Source: Pseudoalteromonas rhizosphaerae (GTDB lineage Bacteria > Pseudomonadota > Gammaproteobacteria > Enterobacterales > Alteromonadaceae). From it: a stretch of 64,000 bases of DNA. Within the stretch, counting starts at the first letter, position 1, and every line of letters starts with the position of its first letter. Below are positions 45,917-56,328 of this stretch, in pieces. The stretch covers positions 310,001 to 374,000 of the forward strand of contig NZ_CABVLM010000002.1 of NCBI RefSeq assembly GCF_902498845.1, given 5' to 3'. Both the position numbers and the translations under genes were made by a program. The notes beneath the pieces are model-generated. The model saw only the letters and a program-made list of their open reading frames with translations. It searched no databases and was not told where the DNA came from.

Positions 45917-46174
45917 TTATAGCAAACGTAACAACCAGCTAAATTGACTTAGCTTTATTTTATTGGCTGAATTTTGGCCATGACCATTTAGCGCTTGATA
46001 GCCTGCACCTGCCGTAAAGGCACTGGCAATACCGACATTCGATACTGCAAAGCGTTTAAGTCGGTAGTTGAAAGCTTGATGATGTTGCTGTTTTAACGCA
46101 TTGATGCTATTCATTTTTTGACTTAAGTGACGAACTTTATGATTTGGTTTCTTAATAAAATAATCAATTAGCAT
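45917..46174 (-). CDS. Small YqjK-like protein
   Basis: The 85-aa protein is basic at its N-terminus and has one weak hydrophobic segment (about 47-63). Similarity to YqjK is slight and rests mainly on position, third in a YqjD-YqjE-YqjK-like series. AGGGGTGA lies 3 nt before the ATG, and start and stop overlap (TAATG) with the preceding gene, so it is translated with it. Function unknown. Confidence 0.6.
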   Translation of the reverse strand: MLIDYFIKKPNHKVRHLSQKMNSINALKQQHHQAFNYRLKRFAVSNVGIASAFTAGAGYQALNGHGQNSANKIKLSQFSWLLRLL

Positions 46175-46623
46175 TATTCACCCCTATTTATATTGAGTAA
46201 TTGTTTAATGCTGTGCGCAGTTTTATCAAAGCCAATTTTGCTGCTGATATAACCAATGTTTTTCCACAGCCACATTAAACAAAGCAATTGTAAGCCAATT
46301 AGACATACAGCACTGAGCCATATTGATTGACTAAAGGCAAAAACCGCAAAGCCAAGTGTGATCAGCAAACCGGCCCACAACAATACTAAACCACCGGCAA
46401 AACTTACCAGCAAAATAATAGTCAATGCCAAAGAGCGAGTTGATAGTCGCCACTCGGCACTCGCTAATTCTTTGCAAATACCAGCCTGTTGGCGATAGTC
46501 TTGATAAAGTTGCTCACCATATTGAGATAATTTAGCAAGATGATCTTGCCACTGATCAGCACTTTGCGGTGCAGGATCAGCGGCTTGATGCTGTTTATCT
46601 TTAGGATCGGTATGTGGTTGCAT
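46174..46623 (-). CDS. YqjE family (phage holin superfamily) membrane protein
   Basis: The 149-aa protein has a charged N-terminal stretch with a short helix (about 25-60), two membrane helices (about 65-90 and 98-120) and a basic tail. This is the layout of YqjE/holin-III-like proteins encoded next to YqjD. Exact role unknown; the family is membrane-bound and linked to stationary phase or osmotic stress in enterobacteria. It lies 6 nt from the DUF883 gene. Confidence 0.78.
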   Translation of the reverse strand: MQPHTDPKDKQHQAADPAPQSADQWQDHLAKLSQYGEQLYQDYRQQAGICKELASAEWRLSTRSLALTIILLVSFAGGLVLLWAGLLITLGFAVFAFSQSIWLSAVCLIGLQLLCLMWLWKNIGYISSKIGFDKTAHSIKQLLNINRGE

Positions 46624-46629
46624 AATTGC

Positions 46630-46974
46630 TTACTTGCTACGGCGAAATAGTGCTGTCACTAGCATACCAGCAGCAAACGCAATACCAGCTGTAGCAAGCG
46701 GGTTTTCAGAGGCTAATTGACGAGTTTTACCACTGTATTCAGACAGTTTTTCACGCGCAATTTTTTGCTTTTCAGTGAGTGTTTCAGCTGAACTTGAAGC
46801 ACCATGACGAATACTTTGTTCTGCTGTTGCAGCCTTTGAAGACAGCGAATCAACAGCAAGATGAGCCGCTGAGGTTGCTTTGTCTGTTAATGGTGATTCA
46901 GTGTGAGCAGCAATATCATCAACTTTTTTACTGGTTTTTGCAGCTGAATTTGAACTTGATGTTGAAGTAGTCAT
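46630..46974 (-). CDS. DUF883 (YqjD/ElaB) family protein
   Basis: The 114-aa protein has a long hydrophilic helix (about 20-85) followed by a C-terminal membrane segment with the family signature NPLATAGIAFAAGMLVTALF and a basic RRSK end. YqjD and ElaB are inner-membrane tail-anchored proteins that bind stationary-phase ribosomes in E. coli. AAGGAAC precedes the ATG. It heads the three-gene yqjDEK-like operon. Confidence 0.88.
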   Translation of the reverse strand: MTTSTSSSNSAAKTSKKVDDIAAHTESPLTDKATSAAHLAVDSLSSKAATAEQSIRHGASSSAETLTEKQKIAREKLSEYSGKTRQLASENPLATAGIAFAAGMLVTALFRRSK

Positions 46975-47340
46975 AGTAATCGTTCCTTAAATATAAAACT
47001 AGATTGTGTAATACTTGTTGCAGCCTTCGTACCACTTCTACGATCTTTTTTATTTAAATATAAATCAATGGGTTGCATTTTATTTGTGAATTATGTTGTT
47101 TGAAATAACAGCGCTTTAAGTAACTATTGCAAAAAGATCGCGTAAATTTTACAAGATCTATATAAGCAGCAATTCGCGACTAATATTTTGTAACTGTTCA
47201 TTGATTATTCATTAATCATTTAAGTCTATTTATTTTGTTTTATCTCAGAATAAAATATTTTTTTTGATGTTATCCACTTTTTCCCACGTAATTCAGTAGC
47301 TTCGCGCTAGGCCTTATTTTTTCTGGCTTTAACACACCAT
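46975..47340. other. AT-rich intergenic region before the mraZ promoter
   Basis: This stretch holds the divergent promoter of the yqjD-like operon but no ORF or repeat that I can support. One DnaA-box-like TTATCCACT occurs at 47270-47278. It is single and not part of an origin. Confidence 0.5.
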
Positions 47341-47356
47341 TATAGGTTTTTGCTGA

Positions 47357-47387
47357 CTTGACAAAATAGCTTGTCAAGCCCTAAACT
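47357..47387 (+). promoter_or_regulatory. mraZ promoter with a dyad over the -35
   Basis: TTGACA (47358-47363) and TAAACT (47382-47387) are spaced by 18 bp. The -35 sits in a perfect dyad, CTTGACAA-aatagc-TTGTCAAG (47357-47378), which could be bound by a second regulator. Confidence 0.7.
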
Positions 47388-47395
47388 GGAGCACT

Positions 47396-47430
47396 GTGGT
47401 AAAAAGTGGTATTTAGTGGATCAAATTGGA
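47396..47430 (+). promoter_or_regulatory. MraZ operator: four direct repeats at 10-bp spacing
   Basis: GTGGT, GTGGT, GTGGA and TTGGA begin at 47396, 47406, 47416 and 47426, exactly one helical turn apart. MraZ of E. coli binds TGGGN repeats separated by 5 nt, so the arrangement fits. The repeats overlap the likely start of transcription, which suits repression of mraZ and the dcw genes by MraZ. Confidence 0.8.
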
Positions 47431-47479
47431 TCAAATTAATCAAAACAGATTAATTACAAACTTTTAAAGTAGGCTTTTT

Positions 47480-47938
47480 ATGTTCCGTGGTGCGAGTTCA
47501 CTGAGTTTGGATGACAAAGGACGATTTGCGGTACCGACTAAGTACCGAGACTCGCTGTTGTCTGAAGATCAGGGGACGGTGATCTGTACTGTCGCACTGA
47601 ACGAGCCTTGCTTGTGGTTGTATCCACTGGCGCAATGGCAGGATATAGAAGATCGCTTAGCTAAAATTTCCAATATGAATCCACGCGCTCGACGCATGCA
47701 ACGGATGTTGTTAGGTAATGCAACAGAATACCAATTAGATAAAAATGGCCGAATATTGCTGGCACCGTCGTTACGGTCTCATGCTGATTTAGGCAAAAAA
47801 ATCATGTTGGTCGGTTTGATGAATAAATTTGAGATCTGGGATGAAGAACGTTGGCATGAACAAATGCGCCAAGATACCGAAATTGAACGACTCGGTGAGT
47901 TTGAATCAACCCCAGACTTAGATAATTTTTCGCTCTGA
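47480..47938 (+). CDS. mraZ: Transcriptional regulator MraZ
   Basis: The 152-aa protein has two SpoVT/AbrB-like MraZ domains, each with the DXXXR signature: LDDKGRFAVPTKYRD (about 10-24) and LDKNGRILLAPSLRSH (about 83-98). MraZ forms rings of eight to twelve subunits that bind the repeated operator upstream and repress the dcw cluster. It is the first gene, 29 nt before rsmH. Confidence 0.97.
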   Translation: MFRGASSLSLDDKGRFAVPTKYRDSLLSEDQGTVICTVALNEPCLWLYPLAQWQDIEDRLAKISNMNPRARRMQRMLLGNATEYQLDKNGRILLAPSLRSHADLGKKIMLVGLMNKFEIWDEERWHEQMRQDTEIERLGEFESTPDLDNFSL

Positions 47939-47967
47939 TCACACAATAAAAAGGCAAACAATAGCTA

Positions 47968-48906
47968 ATGACAGCGCAATTTGAACATATTTCCGTACTA
48001 ATGGACGAAACCATCGAGGGTCTAGCAATTAAGCCAGACGGTATTTATATGGATGGTACATTTGGCCGTGGCGGACATTCTGGACAAATCTTGGCGCGCC
48101 TTGGTGAACATGGCCGATTACAGGCCATTGATCAAGATCCACAAGCGATCAAGTCTGCCGAAAAGTTTGCCGACGATAGCCGTTTTGCCATTGCCCATAC
48201 TCGCTTTTCTAACCTATACGAAGTAGCAGAGCAAAACGATCTATTAGGAAAAGTAGATGGTATTTTATTAGATATCGGTGTGTCATCACCACAACTAGAC
48301 GATGCCGAGCGTGGTTTTAGCTTTATGAAAGATGGCCCGCTTGATATGCGCATGGATCCTACCAGCGGCCGCAGTGCTGCGCAGTGGTTAGCTGAAGCCG
48401 AGCTGGAAGACATTGTTCATGTGATCAAAACTTATGGCGAAGAAAAATTTGGTCGTCGTATTGCACATAAAGTGCTTGAAGTGCGCGCTCATACGCCGAT
48501 TACAACAACTAAGCAACTTGCTGATTTAGTTGACGAAGCAGTGCCAGTAAAGGATAAGTTCAAACACCCTGCGACGCGTACTTTCCAAGCTATTCGTATT
48601 TATATCAACAGTGAATTGGAAGAGATTCAAACGGCATTACAAGCTGCGTTGGGTGTATTAAAGCCCGGTGGCCGATTAGTGGTGATTTCGTTTCATTCAC
48701 TAGAAGACCGTATTGTTAAACAGTTTATTAAAAAACAGAGTAAGGGAGCGGCGTTACCCAGAGGTCTGCCTTTAACTGATGCACAAATAAATCAAAATCT
48801 GACGTTAAAAGCAGTGGGTAAAGCTATTAAGCCAAGCCAAGCTGAAGTTGACCGTAACCCACGTTCACGCAGTTCAGTACTTAGGGTGGCACAGAGATTG
48901 GGATGA
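47968..48906 (+). CDS. rsmH: 16S rRNA (cytosine(1402)-N4)-methyltransferase RsmH
   Basis: The 312-aa class I methyltransferase has the SAM site [14 protein letters not shown] near the start and [20 protein letters not shown] in the middle, as in all MraW/RsmH proteins. It methylates N4 of C1402 in 16S rRNA, the same base that RsmI (37522-38379) modifies on the ribose. Its stop overlaps ftsL by 4 nt. Confidence 0.97.
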   Translation: MTAQFEHISVLMDETIEGLAIKPDGIYMDGTFGRGGHSGQILARLGEHGRLQAIDQDPQAIKSAEKFADDSRFAIAHTRFSNLYEVAEQNDLLGKVDGILLDIGVSSPQLDDAERGFSFMKDGPLDMRMDPTSGRSAAQWLAEAELEDIVHVIKTYGEEKFGRRIAHKVLEVRAHTPITTTKQLADLVDEAVPVKDKFKHPATRTFQAIRIYINSELEEIQTALQAALGVLKPGGRLVVISFHSLEDRIVKQFIKKQSKGAALPRGLPLTDAQINQNLTLKAVGKAIKPSQAEVDRNPRSRSSVLRVAQRLG

Positions 48907-49229
48907 AGCCAAAAGCGAATCATCGACAACCCAATTTATTTTTAGAAATAATCAAAGGCCTAGGAGCAAACAAGTTAACCTCGGCCTTACTGGTTGTGAT
49001 ATTCGCATCTAGTTTGAGTGTGGTGCAGGTCACTCACTTTGCTCGCCAAGAGCTGATTGAACAAGATCAGCTGTTACAACAGCGAGATGAACTCGATTTA
49101 GAATGGCGTTATCTATTAGTTGAAGAAGAGTTTTATTCGCAACATGCGCGCATTGAAGAAATTGCTATTGAGCAACTGCAAATGAAACGGTCCACAAGCC
49201 AAGATGAACAGGTGATAGTACTGCCATGA
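48903..49229 (+). CDS. ftsL: Cell division protein FtsL
   Basis: The 108-aa bitopic protein has a short cytosolic part, one membrane helix (about 21-40, [20 protein letters not shown]) and a periplasmic leucine-zipper-like coiled coil (about 48-95). FtsL joins FtsB and FtsQ and activates FtsWI at the septum. It overlaps rsmH and ftsI by 4 nt each. Confidence 0.95.
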   Translation: MKPKANHRQPNLFLEIIKGLGANKLTSALLVVIFASSLSVVQVTHFARQELIEQDQLLQQRDELDLEWRYLLVEEEFYSQHARIEEIAIEQLQMKRSTSQDEQVIVLP

Positions 49230-51043
49230 GAAGTAGAGGAAAAAAACCAGTAAATAGTTTGATCACATGGCGTTTTATGCTGGTGTGCTCTGTGGTGCTG
49301 CTGGTTTTTGTGACTTTAGTGTCTCGTGCTGCTTATTTGCAAGTTATTGAGCCTGATAAAGCCCGTTCAGAAAGTAATAAACGTACCGTGCGCGTGGAAA
49401 AGTTGCATGTGCAACGCGGGATGATTTTTGACCGTAATGGCAAAGAACTTGCTGTTAGTGTGCCGGTTGTAAGTGTATATGCGGATCCTAAAGCATTACA
49501 TAAATCACTGCGTGCTAAAGTGCTCAAACAGGCGCGCAAAAATGGCGAAGATGAGAATGCCCTTGCAGAAAATACCGCGCTACTTGAACAACGTATTGCG
49601 CTGTACTACAAAAATGATTTACGTTGGCGTGAGCTTGCCGATGTACTGCGTATTGAACCGAAAAAAATTAATGGTCGCTTGCGGGATGATGCCAGTCGCC
49701 GCTTTGTTTATCTAAAACGCCAAGTAACCCCTGCCGTTGCCAATTATATTGGCGATTTACGTCTGCCTGGTATTCATTTATTAGATGAATCAAAACGCTA
49801 TTACCCTGCCGGAGAAGTCACCGCACATGTGCTTGGTTTTACCAATATTGATGGTAAAGGTATCGAAGGCATAGAGAAGCTTTACGAAAACGCATTAACT
49901 GGCGTTGAAGGTCGTCGCACAATTCGTAAAGATGCACAGGGGCGTGAAGTTGAAGTGCTTGATGAACGTGAACGGATTGAACCCGAAAACATCCAGCTTA
50001 GTATTGATCAGCGTATTCAAGCGATAGCCTATAAAGCGGTTAAATCAGCCGTGCTGACCTACAAAGCAACGTCTGGCTCTGCGATGGTGGTCGATGTGAG
50101 AACTGGTGAAGTGTTAGCGATGGTTAACAGCCCGTCTTTTAATCCAAATAATTTAAATGATGCAGCGCCGCATAAACGCCGTAACCGAGCGATCACGGAT
50201 TTGTTCGAACCAGGTTCAACCGTTAAGCCTCTAGCCATATTAGCTGGGTTAGACTACGGCTCAATCCAACCGGATGATAAAATTGATACTTACCCAGGCT
50301 GGATGCGCATCGGTGGTACGTTAGTTACAGACTCGCGTAACCATGGTGAAATGACCTTACGTGAGATTTTAAAGTACTCCAGTAACATGGGTGTGACAAA
50401 AATAACGCAAGATGTACCGAAGGATTACTTTGTTGGCTTGTTCCAAAAAGTTGGCTTTGGTTCTGATACAGGCACCGGCATGGTTGGTGAAAGTAGTGGC
50501 TTGTTTTATCCGAATCGACGTTGGTCTGACCATGAAATTGCAGCACTTTCTTTTGGCTATAACGTTGCTGTAAGCACCGCACAAATGGCGCGTTTTTATG
50601 CCATGTTAGGTGCCGGCGGGATCAATAGACCATTGACCATCCTCAAGCAAGATTCAATCCCTGAAGGCGAGCGTATTTTTCAACAAAAAGATGTTGAAGC
50701 GGTTGTGCATATGATGGAAAGCGTTTTTGAAGAAGGTGGTACAGCGAGCCGCATAAAAGTTGATGGTTATCGTGCTGCGGGTAAAACGGGTACCTCTAAA
50801 AAAGCCGCTGCAGGTGGTTATGGTGATGAGTATGTTGGTTACTTTACAGGTATAGCACCTGCGAGTAATCCACGTTTAGCTGTTGTTGTAATGATCAATG
50901 AGCCCGGTGGAGATGTTTATTATGGCGGTGCAACTGCAGGACCAGTGTTTGCAGAAATAATCTCCAATGCGTTAAGAATTTTAAACGTGGCACCAGACAA
51001 AGGCTCGGTTGCCTACGTGAAGGGCATAGATGATGATGCGTGA
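49226..51043 (+). CDS. ftsI: Peptidoglycan transpeptidase FtsI (PBP3)
   Basis: The 605-aa protein has an N-terminal membrane anchor (about 12-35), a PBP dimerisation domain (HVQRGMIFDRNGKELAVS onward) and a class B transpeptidase domain with SXXK at Ser331 (STVK), SSN of KYSSNMG, and K520TG. It crosslinks septal peptidoglycan with the FtsW glycosyltransferase and is the target of aztreonam and cephalexin-type drugs. It overlaps murE by 14 nt. Confidence 0.97.
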   Translation: MRSRGKKPVNSLITWRFMLVCSVVLLVFVTLVSRAAYLQVIEPDKARSESNKRTVRVEKLHVQRGMIFDRNGKELAVSVPVVSVYADPKALHKSLRAKVLKQARKNGEDENALAENTALLEQRIALYYKNDLRWRELADVLRIEPKKINGRLRDDASRRFVYLKRQVTPAVANYIGDLRLPGIHLLDESKRYYPAGEVTAHVLGFTNIDGKGIEGIEKLYENALTGVEGRRTIRKDAQGREVEVLDERERIEPENIQLSIDQRIQAIAYKAVKSAVLTYKATSGSAMVVDVRTGEVLAMVNSPSFNPNNLNDAAPHKRRNRAITDLFEPGSTVKPLAILAGLDYGSIQPDDKIDTYPGWMRIGGTLVTDSRNHGEMTLREILKYSSNMGVTKITQDVPKDYFVGLFQKVGFGSDTGTGMVGESSGLFYPNRRWSDHEIAALSFGYNVAVSTAQMARFYAMLGAGGINRPLTILKQDSIPEGERIFQQKDVEAVVHMMESVFEEGGTASRIKVDGYRAAGKTGTSKKAAAGGYGDEYVGYFTGIAPASNPRLAVVVMINEPGGDVYYGGATAGPVFAEIISNALRILNVAPDKGSVAYVKGIDDDA

Positions 51044-52541
51044 TTTAAAAATAATTTTACAACAAATAGAAGTAGCAGCAACAAGCTTACTAGTAAAGCA
51101 CTTGCGTTTGGATAGTCGAGATGTCACCCCTGGGGATGTCTTTGTAGCAATTAAAGGTCATCAATTAGATGGCGGACAATTTATTGATAAAGCGATTGCA
51201 AATGGTGCAGTTGCAGTGATTGCTGATCGTTTATGTGAGTTTGAATGTGATTTTGAACCGCTTTATTTAATTTCCGATTTGAATAAGAAATTGCCCGCAT
51301 TAGCGAGTCATTTTTATCAACAACCAAGTAAACAATTAGATGTGGTGGGTGTTACTGGCACCAATGGTAAATCAACTACCACTGCGATGATTGCTCATTT
51401 AGCTAAGTTTTGCGACACCCAATCAGCGATTATCGGTACGCTTGGGTATGGGCAACCAGAAAGTTTAACTGAGTTAATCAATACCACACCGTCTTGTGTT
51501 GATTTACAAAGAATATTAGCGCAACTTGCCACTGACAATAACAAACTGGTGGCGATGGAAGTGTCATCACATGGTTTGGTACAGCAGCGTGTTGCGAAAA
51601 CGCACTTTAAAGCTGCTGTGTTTACCAATTTATCGCGCGATCATTTAGATTACCACGGTGATATGGCCAGTTATGCCGATGCAAAGTTAATGCTAATGCG
51701 AGATTTTGACGCGCAGCTGGTGGTACTAAATCAAGATGATAACCAAGTAGAGCAATGGTTAGAACAATACGATTTTAATAACTTAGTGTGTTATGGCCAT
51801 AAAAACTTGCAGCCAAAAGGTGCTAAGTTTGTGTACTTCACTGATGTTTCTTACCATAAAACCGGTATATCGGCACAGTTGACGACAAGTTGGGGTGATA
51901 TTGCTATTACCAGTCCGCTGTTTGGCGAATTTAATTTATATAATTTAGCGGCTGCAATCGCAACTTTACTTGGTTTAGGTTACCCATTAGATCAATTGGC
52001 AGCGGGTTGTGCAAGCTTGCAACCAGTTGCTGGACGCATGCAAGCATTTAGCGCGCCAAACCAACCAACCTGTATTGTTGATTATGCTCACACGCCAGAT
52101 GCGTTAGCTTTAGCATTGCAAGCATTGCAACAACATGTGCCCGGTGGCGTAAGTTGTGTATTTGGTTGCGGCGGAGACCGTGATAAAGGCAAGCGACCAA
52201 TGATGGCCCAAGCGGCTGAGCAAAATGCTGATAAAGTAATTATTACCAGTGATAACCCGCGTAGCGAAGATCCATGGCAGATCATTAAAGATGTTGCTGC
52301 TGGTTTAAGCCAGCCTGATCGTGCGCACTTAGAAGCTGACCGTGCTCATGCTATTGCCTTTGCAATAGATAACGCAAATGCCAATGACGTAGTGCTTATT
52401 GCAGGTAAAGGCCATGAAGATTATCAAATAATTGGTACGCAACGGATAGATTTTTGCGATCGTAAATTTGTCCAGCAGCACTTACAACAAAAGCAAAAGC
52501 TAGACCCACAAGAACAACAAATAAGAGGATCGCAGTTATGA
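51030..52541 (+). CDS. murE: UDP-MurNAc-L-Ala-D-Glu:meso-DAP ligase MurE
   Basis: This 503-aa Mur ligase has the ATP site VTGTNGKSTTT, the carbamylated-Lys region, and the DNPR motif (408-411) that selects meso-diaminopimelate rather than lysine. The cell wall is therefore of the DAP type, as in other Gram-negatives. Three ATG codons in a row at 51030, 51033 and 51036 leave the exact start open. It overlaps murF by 4 nt. Confidence 0.96.
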   Translation: MMMRDLKIILQQIEVAATSLLVKHLRLDSRDVTPGDVFVAIKGHQLDGGQFIDKAIANGAVAVIADRLCEFECDFEPLYLISDLNKKLPALASHFYQQPSKQLDVVGVTGTNGKSTTTAMIAHLAKFCDTQSAIIGTLGYGQPESLTELINTTPSCVDLQRILAQLATDNNKLVAMEVSSHGLVQQRVAKTHFKAAVFTNLSRDHLDYHGDMASYADAKLMLMRDFDAQLVVLNQDDNQVEQWLEQYDFNNLVCYGHKNLQPKGAKFVYFTDVSYHKTGISAQLTTSWGDIAITSPLFGEFNLYNLAAAIATLLGLGYPLDQLAAGCASLQPVAGRMQAFSAPNQPTCIVDYAHTPDALALALQALQQHVPGGVSCVFGCGGDRDKGKRPMMAQAAEQNADKVIITSDNPRSEDPWQIIKDVAAGLSQPDRAHLEADRAHAIAFAIDNANANDVVLIAGKGHEDYQIIGTQRIDFCDRKFVQQHLQQKQKLDPQEQQIRGSQL

Positions 52542-53926
52542 TCCCAATGGATTTTGATTGGCTAGCAAATGTGCTAGCAACTGATTATCAAGGTGATAAT
52601 CAAACAGTAAAAAATATTAATACCGATACTCGCACCGTATGCGAAGGAGAAGTATTTTTAGCCCTACAAGGCCCTAATTTTGATGGCCATCAGTTTTTAC
52701 AACAAGCGAAAGACAAAGGCGCAATTGCCGCTATTGTTAGTCAAAAAGTTGCCGTTGATATTCCACAGTTTTTAGTTACGGATACGCGTATTGCGCTAGG
52801 CGAAATTGGTGCTGCGGTAATGGCCAGTGTGGCACCAAAAACTATCGCAATTACAGGCAGTGTCGGTAAAACCACAGTAAAAGAAATGTGCGCAGCTATT
52901 TTAGCTCCTCACGGTGAAGTACTGTCGACTAAAGGTAATTTTAATAATGACATTGGCGTGCCATTAACCTTGTTACGCCTAGAACCGCAGCACAAATATG
53001 CGGTGATTGAGCTTGGCGCTAACCATATTGGTGAAATTGCCTATACCACGGCGATGACTAAGCCAGATGTTGCCGTTGTTTGTAATGTGGCAGCTGCGCA
53101 TATTGAGGGTTTTGGCTCTCTTGCGGGTGTGGCAACGGCTAAAAGTGAAATTTACGATGGTTTGAAAGAGCATGGCATTGCGCTAGTTAACTGTGACAGC
53201 GAATTTAGTGATGGTTGGCTTACTAAGTTACAAGGGCGCAGTGTAAAACGTTTTTCAAGCACTGAAAAACTAGATATTTGGGCAGAAGAAGTCAGTCTCG
53301 ATGAGCAAGCTCAGGCGTCTTTTTATATTTGTACCAAGCAGCAGCGAGTACCCGTTAAGCTTGCATTGCCAGGTCGTCACAATGTTACAAACGCCCTTAT
53401 AGCAGCTGCATTAACCTGTGAATTTGGCGTTAGTCTTGAGGCGGTGGCAACGGCACTCGCAACCATGGCTGAAGTAAAAGGCCGAGTAAACATAATTCAA
53501 GTCAATGAAACACTAACCGTGATTGATGACACTTATAATGCCAATGTGCAATCGGTTAAGGCTGCAATTGATTTATTACGCGACCTCCAAGGTCAGCGTA
53601 TTTTAGCGTTAGGTGATATGGGAGAACTTGGAGAAGAAGCCGCGCTTTATCACCAACAAGTTGGCGCCTATGCCAAACAACAAGGTATTGATGAGTTGTA
53701 TAGCTTAGGTGTACTGAGTCAATACGCCAGTGATGAATTTGCTAAACCACAGCGGCATTTTTCAAGCCGCGAGGAACTGTTGCAACAATTACAAGCACAG
53801 TTAACTGACTCAGCACAAAAAACCACCATAGTCGTGAAGGGATCGCGCAGTTCTCGCATGGAATTATTAGTACAAGATTTAGTTAACAGCCAGCAAACTG
53901 GCCGCAATGGAGTATCTCAATGTTAG
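52538..53926 (+). CDS. murF: UDP-MurNAc-tripeptide:D-Ala-D-Ala ligase MurF
   Basis: This 462-aa Mur ligase has the P-loop [13 protein letters not shown], the segment [17 protein letters not shown] and [20 protein letters not shown], all typical of MurF. It adds D-Ala-D-Ala to the muramyl tripeptide in the cytoplasm, using the dipeptide made by DdlB downstream. It overlaps mraY by 7 nt. Confidence 0.96.
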   Translation: MIPMDFDWLANVLATDYQGDNQTVKNINTDTRTVCEGEVFLALQGPNFDGHQFLQQAKDKGAIAAIVSQKVAVDIPQFLVTDTRIALGEIGAAVMASVAPKTIAITGSVGKTTVKEMCAAILAPHGEVLSTKGNFNNDIGVPLTLLRLEPQHKYAVIELGANHIGEIAYTTAMTKPDVAVVCNVAAAHIEGFGSLAGVATAKSEIYDGLKEHGIALVNCDSEFSDGWLTKLQGRSVKRFSSTEKLDIWAEEVSLDEQAQASFYICTKQQRVPVKLALPGRHNVTNALIAAALTCEFGVSLEAVATALATMAEVKGRVNIIQVNETLTVIDDTYNANVQSVKAAIDLLRDLQGQRILALGDMGELGEEAALYHQQVGAYAKQQGIDELYSLGVLSQYASDEFAKPQRHFSSREELLQQLQAQLTDSAQKTTIVVKGSRSSRMELLVQDLVNSQQTGRNGVSQC

Positions 53927-55002
53927 TTTGGCTGGCCGAGTATTTAACACAATATTACAGTGCATTTAATGTGTTCTCGTATTTAACCGTTCGCGCTGTA
54001 TTTGGTATTTTAACGGCATTATTAATTTCATTGTATTTTGGCCCTAAGTTGATCCGGGCATTGCAAAGAATGCAAATTGGTCAAGTAGTTCGTAACGATG
54101 GCCCAGAGTCGCATTTATCGAAAAAAGGCACCCCAACCATGGGAGGCTTGTTAATTTTAGCGTCTATTTTTACCAGTACTTTGCTGTGGGCTGATTTAGC
54201 GAATAAATATGTATGGGCTACCTTGTTTGTGATCGGCTCATTGGGAATTGTGGGCTTTGTTGATGATTACCGTAAAGTGATCCGCAAAGATCCAAAAGGG
54301 TTGATTGCTAAATGGAAGTATTTTTGGCAGTCAGTGATTGCCTTAGTGGTTGCCTGCGCATTATTTTTTACTGCTAATCATGCCAACGAAACATCATTAG
54401 TAGTGCCGTTTTTTAAAGATGTATTACCGCAGCTAGGTTTGTTTTACATAGTTATGACTTACTTTGTCGTGGTGGGTACGTCAAATGCTGTGAATCTGAC
54501 CGATGGCTTGGATGGTTTGGCCATTGTGCCGACTATTTTAGTGGCAGCAGCACTGGCTATTATTGCTTACTTAACAGGTAACGTGAATTTCTCAGCTTAC
54601 TTGCATATTCCACATTTACCATTGGCCAGTGAGTTGGTTGTGGTATGTACCGCCATTGTTGGTGCCGGATTAGGCTTTTTATGGTTTAACACTTACCCAG
54701 CACAAGTATTTATGGGTGATGTTGGTTCATTAGCGCTTGGTGGAGCATTGGGTATTATTGCTGTATTAGTTCGCCAAGAGTTAATTTTAATTATTATGGG
54801 CGGTGTATTTGTGATGGAAGCACTGTCGGTTATCTTACAAGTTGGCTCTTATAAATTACGTGGCCAACGGATTTTTAGAATGGCACCAATCCACCATCAT
54901 TACGAATTAAAAGGCTGGCCTGAGCCACGAGTTATCGTGCGTTTTTGGATAATTTCTATCGTGCTAGTGTTAGCTGGCCTAGTAACATTAAAGATTAGGT
55001 AA
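53920..55002 (+). CDS. mraY: Phospho-MurNAc-pentapeptide transferase MraY
   Basis: The 360-aa protein has ten membrane helices and the MraY motifs [21 protein letters not shown] and the histidine cluster PIHHHYE. It links the soluble precursor to undecaprenyl phosphate to give lipid I. The length equals that of E. coli MraY. It abuts murD with no gap. Confidence 0.97.
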   Translation: MLVWLAEYLTQYYSAFNVFSYLTVRAVFGILTALLISLYFGPKLIRALQRMQIGQVVRNDGPESHLSKKGTPTMGGLLILASIFTSTLLWADLANKYVWATLFVIGSLGIVGFVDDYRKVIRKDPKGLIAKWKYFWQSVIALVVACALFFTANHANETSLVVPFFKDVLPQLGLFYIVMTYFVVVGTSNAVNLTDGLDGLAIVPTILVAAALAIIAYLTGNVNFSAYLHIPHLPLASELVVVCTAIVGAGLGFLWFNTYPAQVFMGDVGSLALGGALGIIAVLVRQELILIIMGGVFVMEALSVILQVGSYKLRGQRIFRMAPIHHHYELKGWPEPRVIVRFWIISIVLVLAGLVTLKIR

Positions 55003-56328
55003 ATGACGTATTTAAACGAGATGAAAAACAAACATATTACAGTGCTCGGACTCGGTGTAACCGGTCTGGGCATTGTGCGTTTTTTATTATCTCAAGGTTT
55101 AACGCCTAATGTAGTTGATAGTCGCCAATCACCGCCCGGTTGTGATTGGTTACAACAACATGCGCCAAATTTAACGACGCAGTTTGGTGATTTAGCAACT
55201 GCACAGCTTGAAAGCGCCGATATGATCATCATCAGCCCTGGTTTAAGTTTAACACTTCCAGCAGTTGCACAAGCAATGCAAGCGGGTGTTGAAGTGATTG
55301 GTGATATTGAGTTATTTGCCCGTTTAACAGACAAGCCGGTGGTGGCTGTAACAGGCTCTAACGGTAAATCGACAGTCGTTACGTTGGCTTATGAAGTATT
55401 GAAAATGGCTGGTTATAAGGTCGGACTTGGCGGAAATATTGGTACTGCCGCACTGGATTTATTAGCTGATGATTTTGATGTTTACGTATTAGAGCTATCG
55501 AGTTTTCAGCTCGATACGATGCACAGCTTAAAGCCGGTTAGCGCTACGGTACTTAATGTGTCGGAAGATCATTTAGACCGTTACCCGAGCTACCAAGCCT
55601 ATATTGATTCAAAACAAACGATTTATGCTAATGCCGCGCTGGCTGTAGTAAATAAGACTGACCCAGCAACGTATACACAAACAATGCCGCAATTAAGCTT
55701 TGGCTTAGAAAATGCGGATTATTGTTTAATGACGTATCAAGGTGACAGTTACTTTAGTTATCAAGGCAAAGCTCTATTGCCTGTTAGTAGCTTGGCCGTA
55801 GTTGGTCGTCATAATCAGCTAAATGCGTTAGCGGTTATGGCATTATTGAGCCCATTTGATATCAGTGCTAGTCAGTTTGCACAAGCTTTTAGCCAATTTA
55901 CTGGCTTGGCGCATCGTTGTCAGTTTGTTGCCGACCAAGCGGGGGTTAAATATTTTAATGACTCTAAAGCTACGAATGTCGGGGCCACCATTGCGGCGAT
56001 AGAAAGTTTAGCCGATCAGGCCAGGCAACTAGTGGTGATTGCCGGAGGCGATGCCAAAGGCGCCGATCTCGATAGCTTAAAGCCGTATTTACAACAGCAA
56101 GTTAAAGCGCTTATTTGTTTTGGTAAAGATGCCAAAGCACTGGTTGCGTTGACTGACAAAGGCCACTTAACAGAAAATATGCAGCAAGCGGTGATGCTTG
56201 CCAAGCAACTTGCCACTGCGGGCGATATTGTGTTGCTTGCACCTGCATGTGCCAGTATCGATATGTATAACAATTATATGCAACGTGGCGATCACTTTAG
56301 CCAATGTGTTTTAGCGGAGGCAGTATGA
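55003..56328 (+). CDS. murD: UDP-MurNAc-L-Ala:D-Glu ligase MurD
   Basis: The 441-aa Mur ligase has an N-terminal Rossmann-like domain (VLGLGVTGLGIVRFL), the ATP site VTGSNGKSTVV, LNVSEDHLDRY and the C-terminal NDSKATN block. It adds D-glutamate to UDP-MurNAc-L-Ala. The start ATG lies right after the mraY stop; a second Met at residue 7 is possible. It overlaps ftsW by 4 nt. Confidence 0.96.
   Translation: MTYLNEMKNKHITVLGLGVTGLGIVRFLLSQGLTPNVVDSRQSPPGCDWLQQHAPNLTTQFGDLATAQLESADMIIISPGLSLTLPAVAQAMQAGVEVIGDIELFARLTDKPVVAVTGSNGKSTVVTLAYEVLKMAGYKVGLGGNIGTAALDLLADDFDVYVLELSSFQLDTMHSLKPVSATVLNVSEDHLDRYPSYQAYIDSKQTIYANAALAVVNKTDPATYTQTMPQLSFGLENADYCLMTYQGDSYFSYQGKALLPVSSLAVVGRHNQLNALAVMALLSPFDISASQFAQAFSQFTGLAHRCQFVADQAGVKYFNDSKATNVGATIAAIESLADQARQLVVIAGGDAKGADLDSLKPYLQQQVKALICFGKDAKALVALTDKGHLTENMQQAVMLAKQLATAGDIVLLAPACASIDMYNNYMQRGDHFSQCVLAEAV

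Noticed and set aside
47270..47278. DnaA box (TTATCCACT) suggesting a replication origin
   Set aside because: There is a single, imperfect box with no cluster, no DUE-like 13-mers, and no dnaA, gidA or mnmG neighbours.
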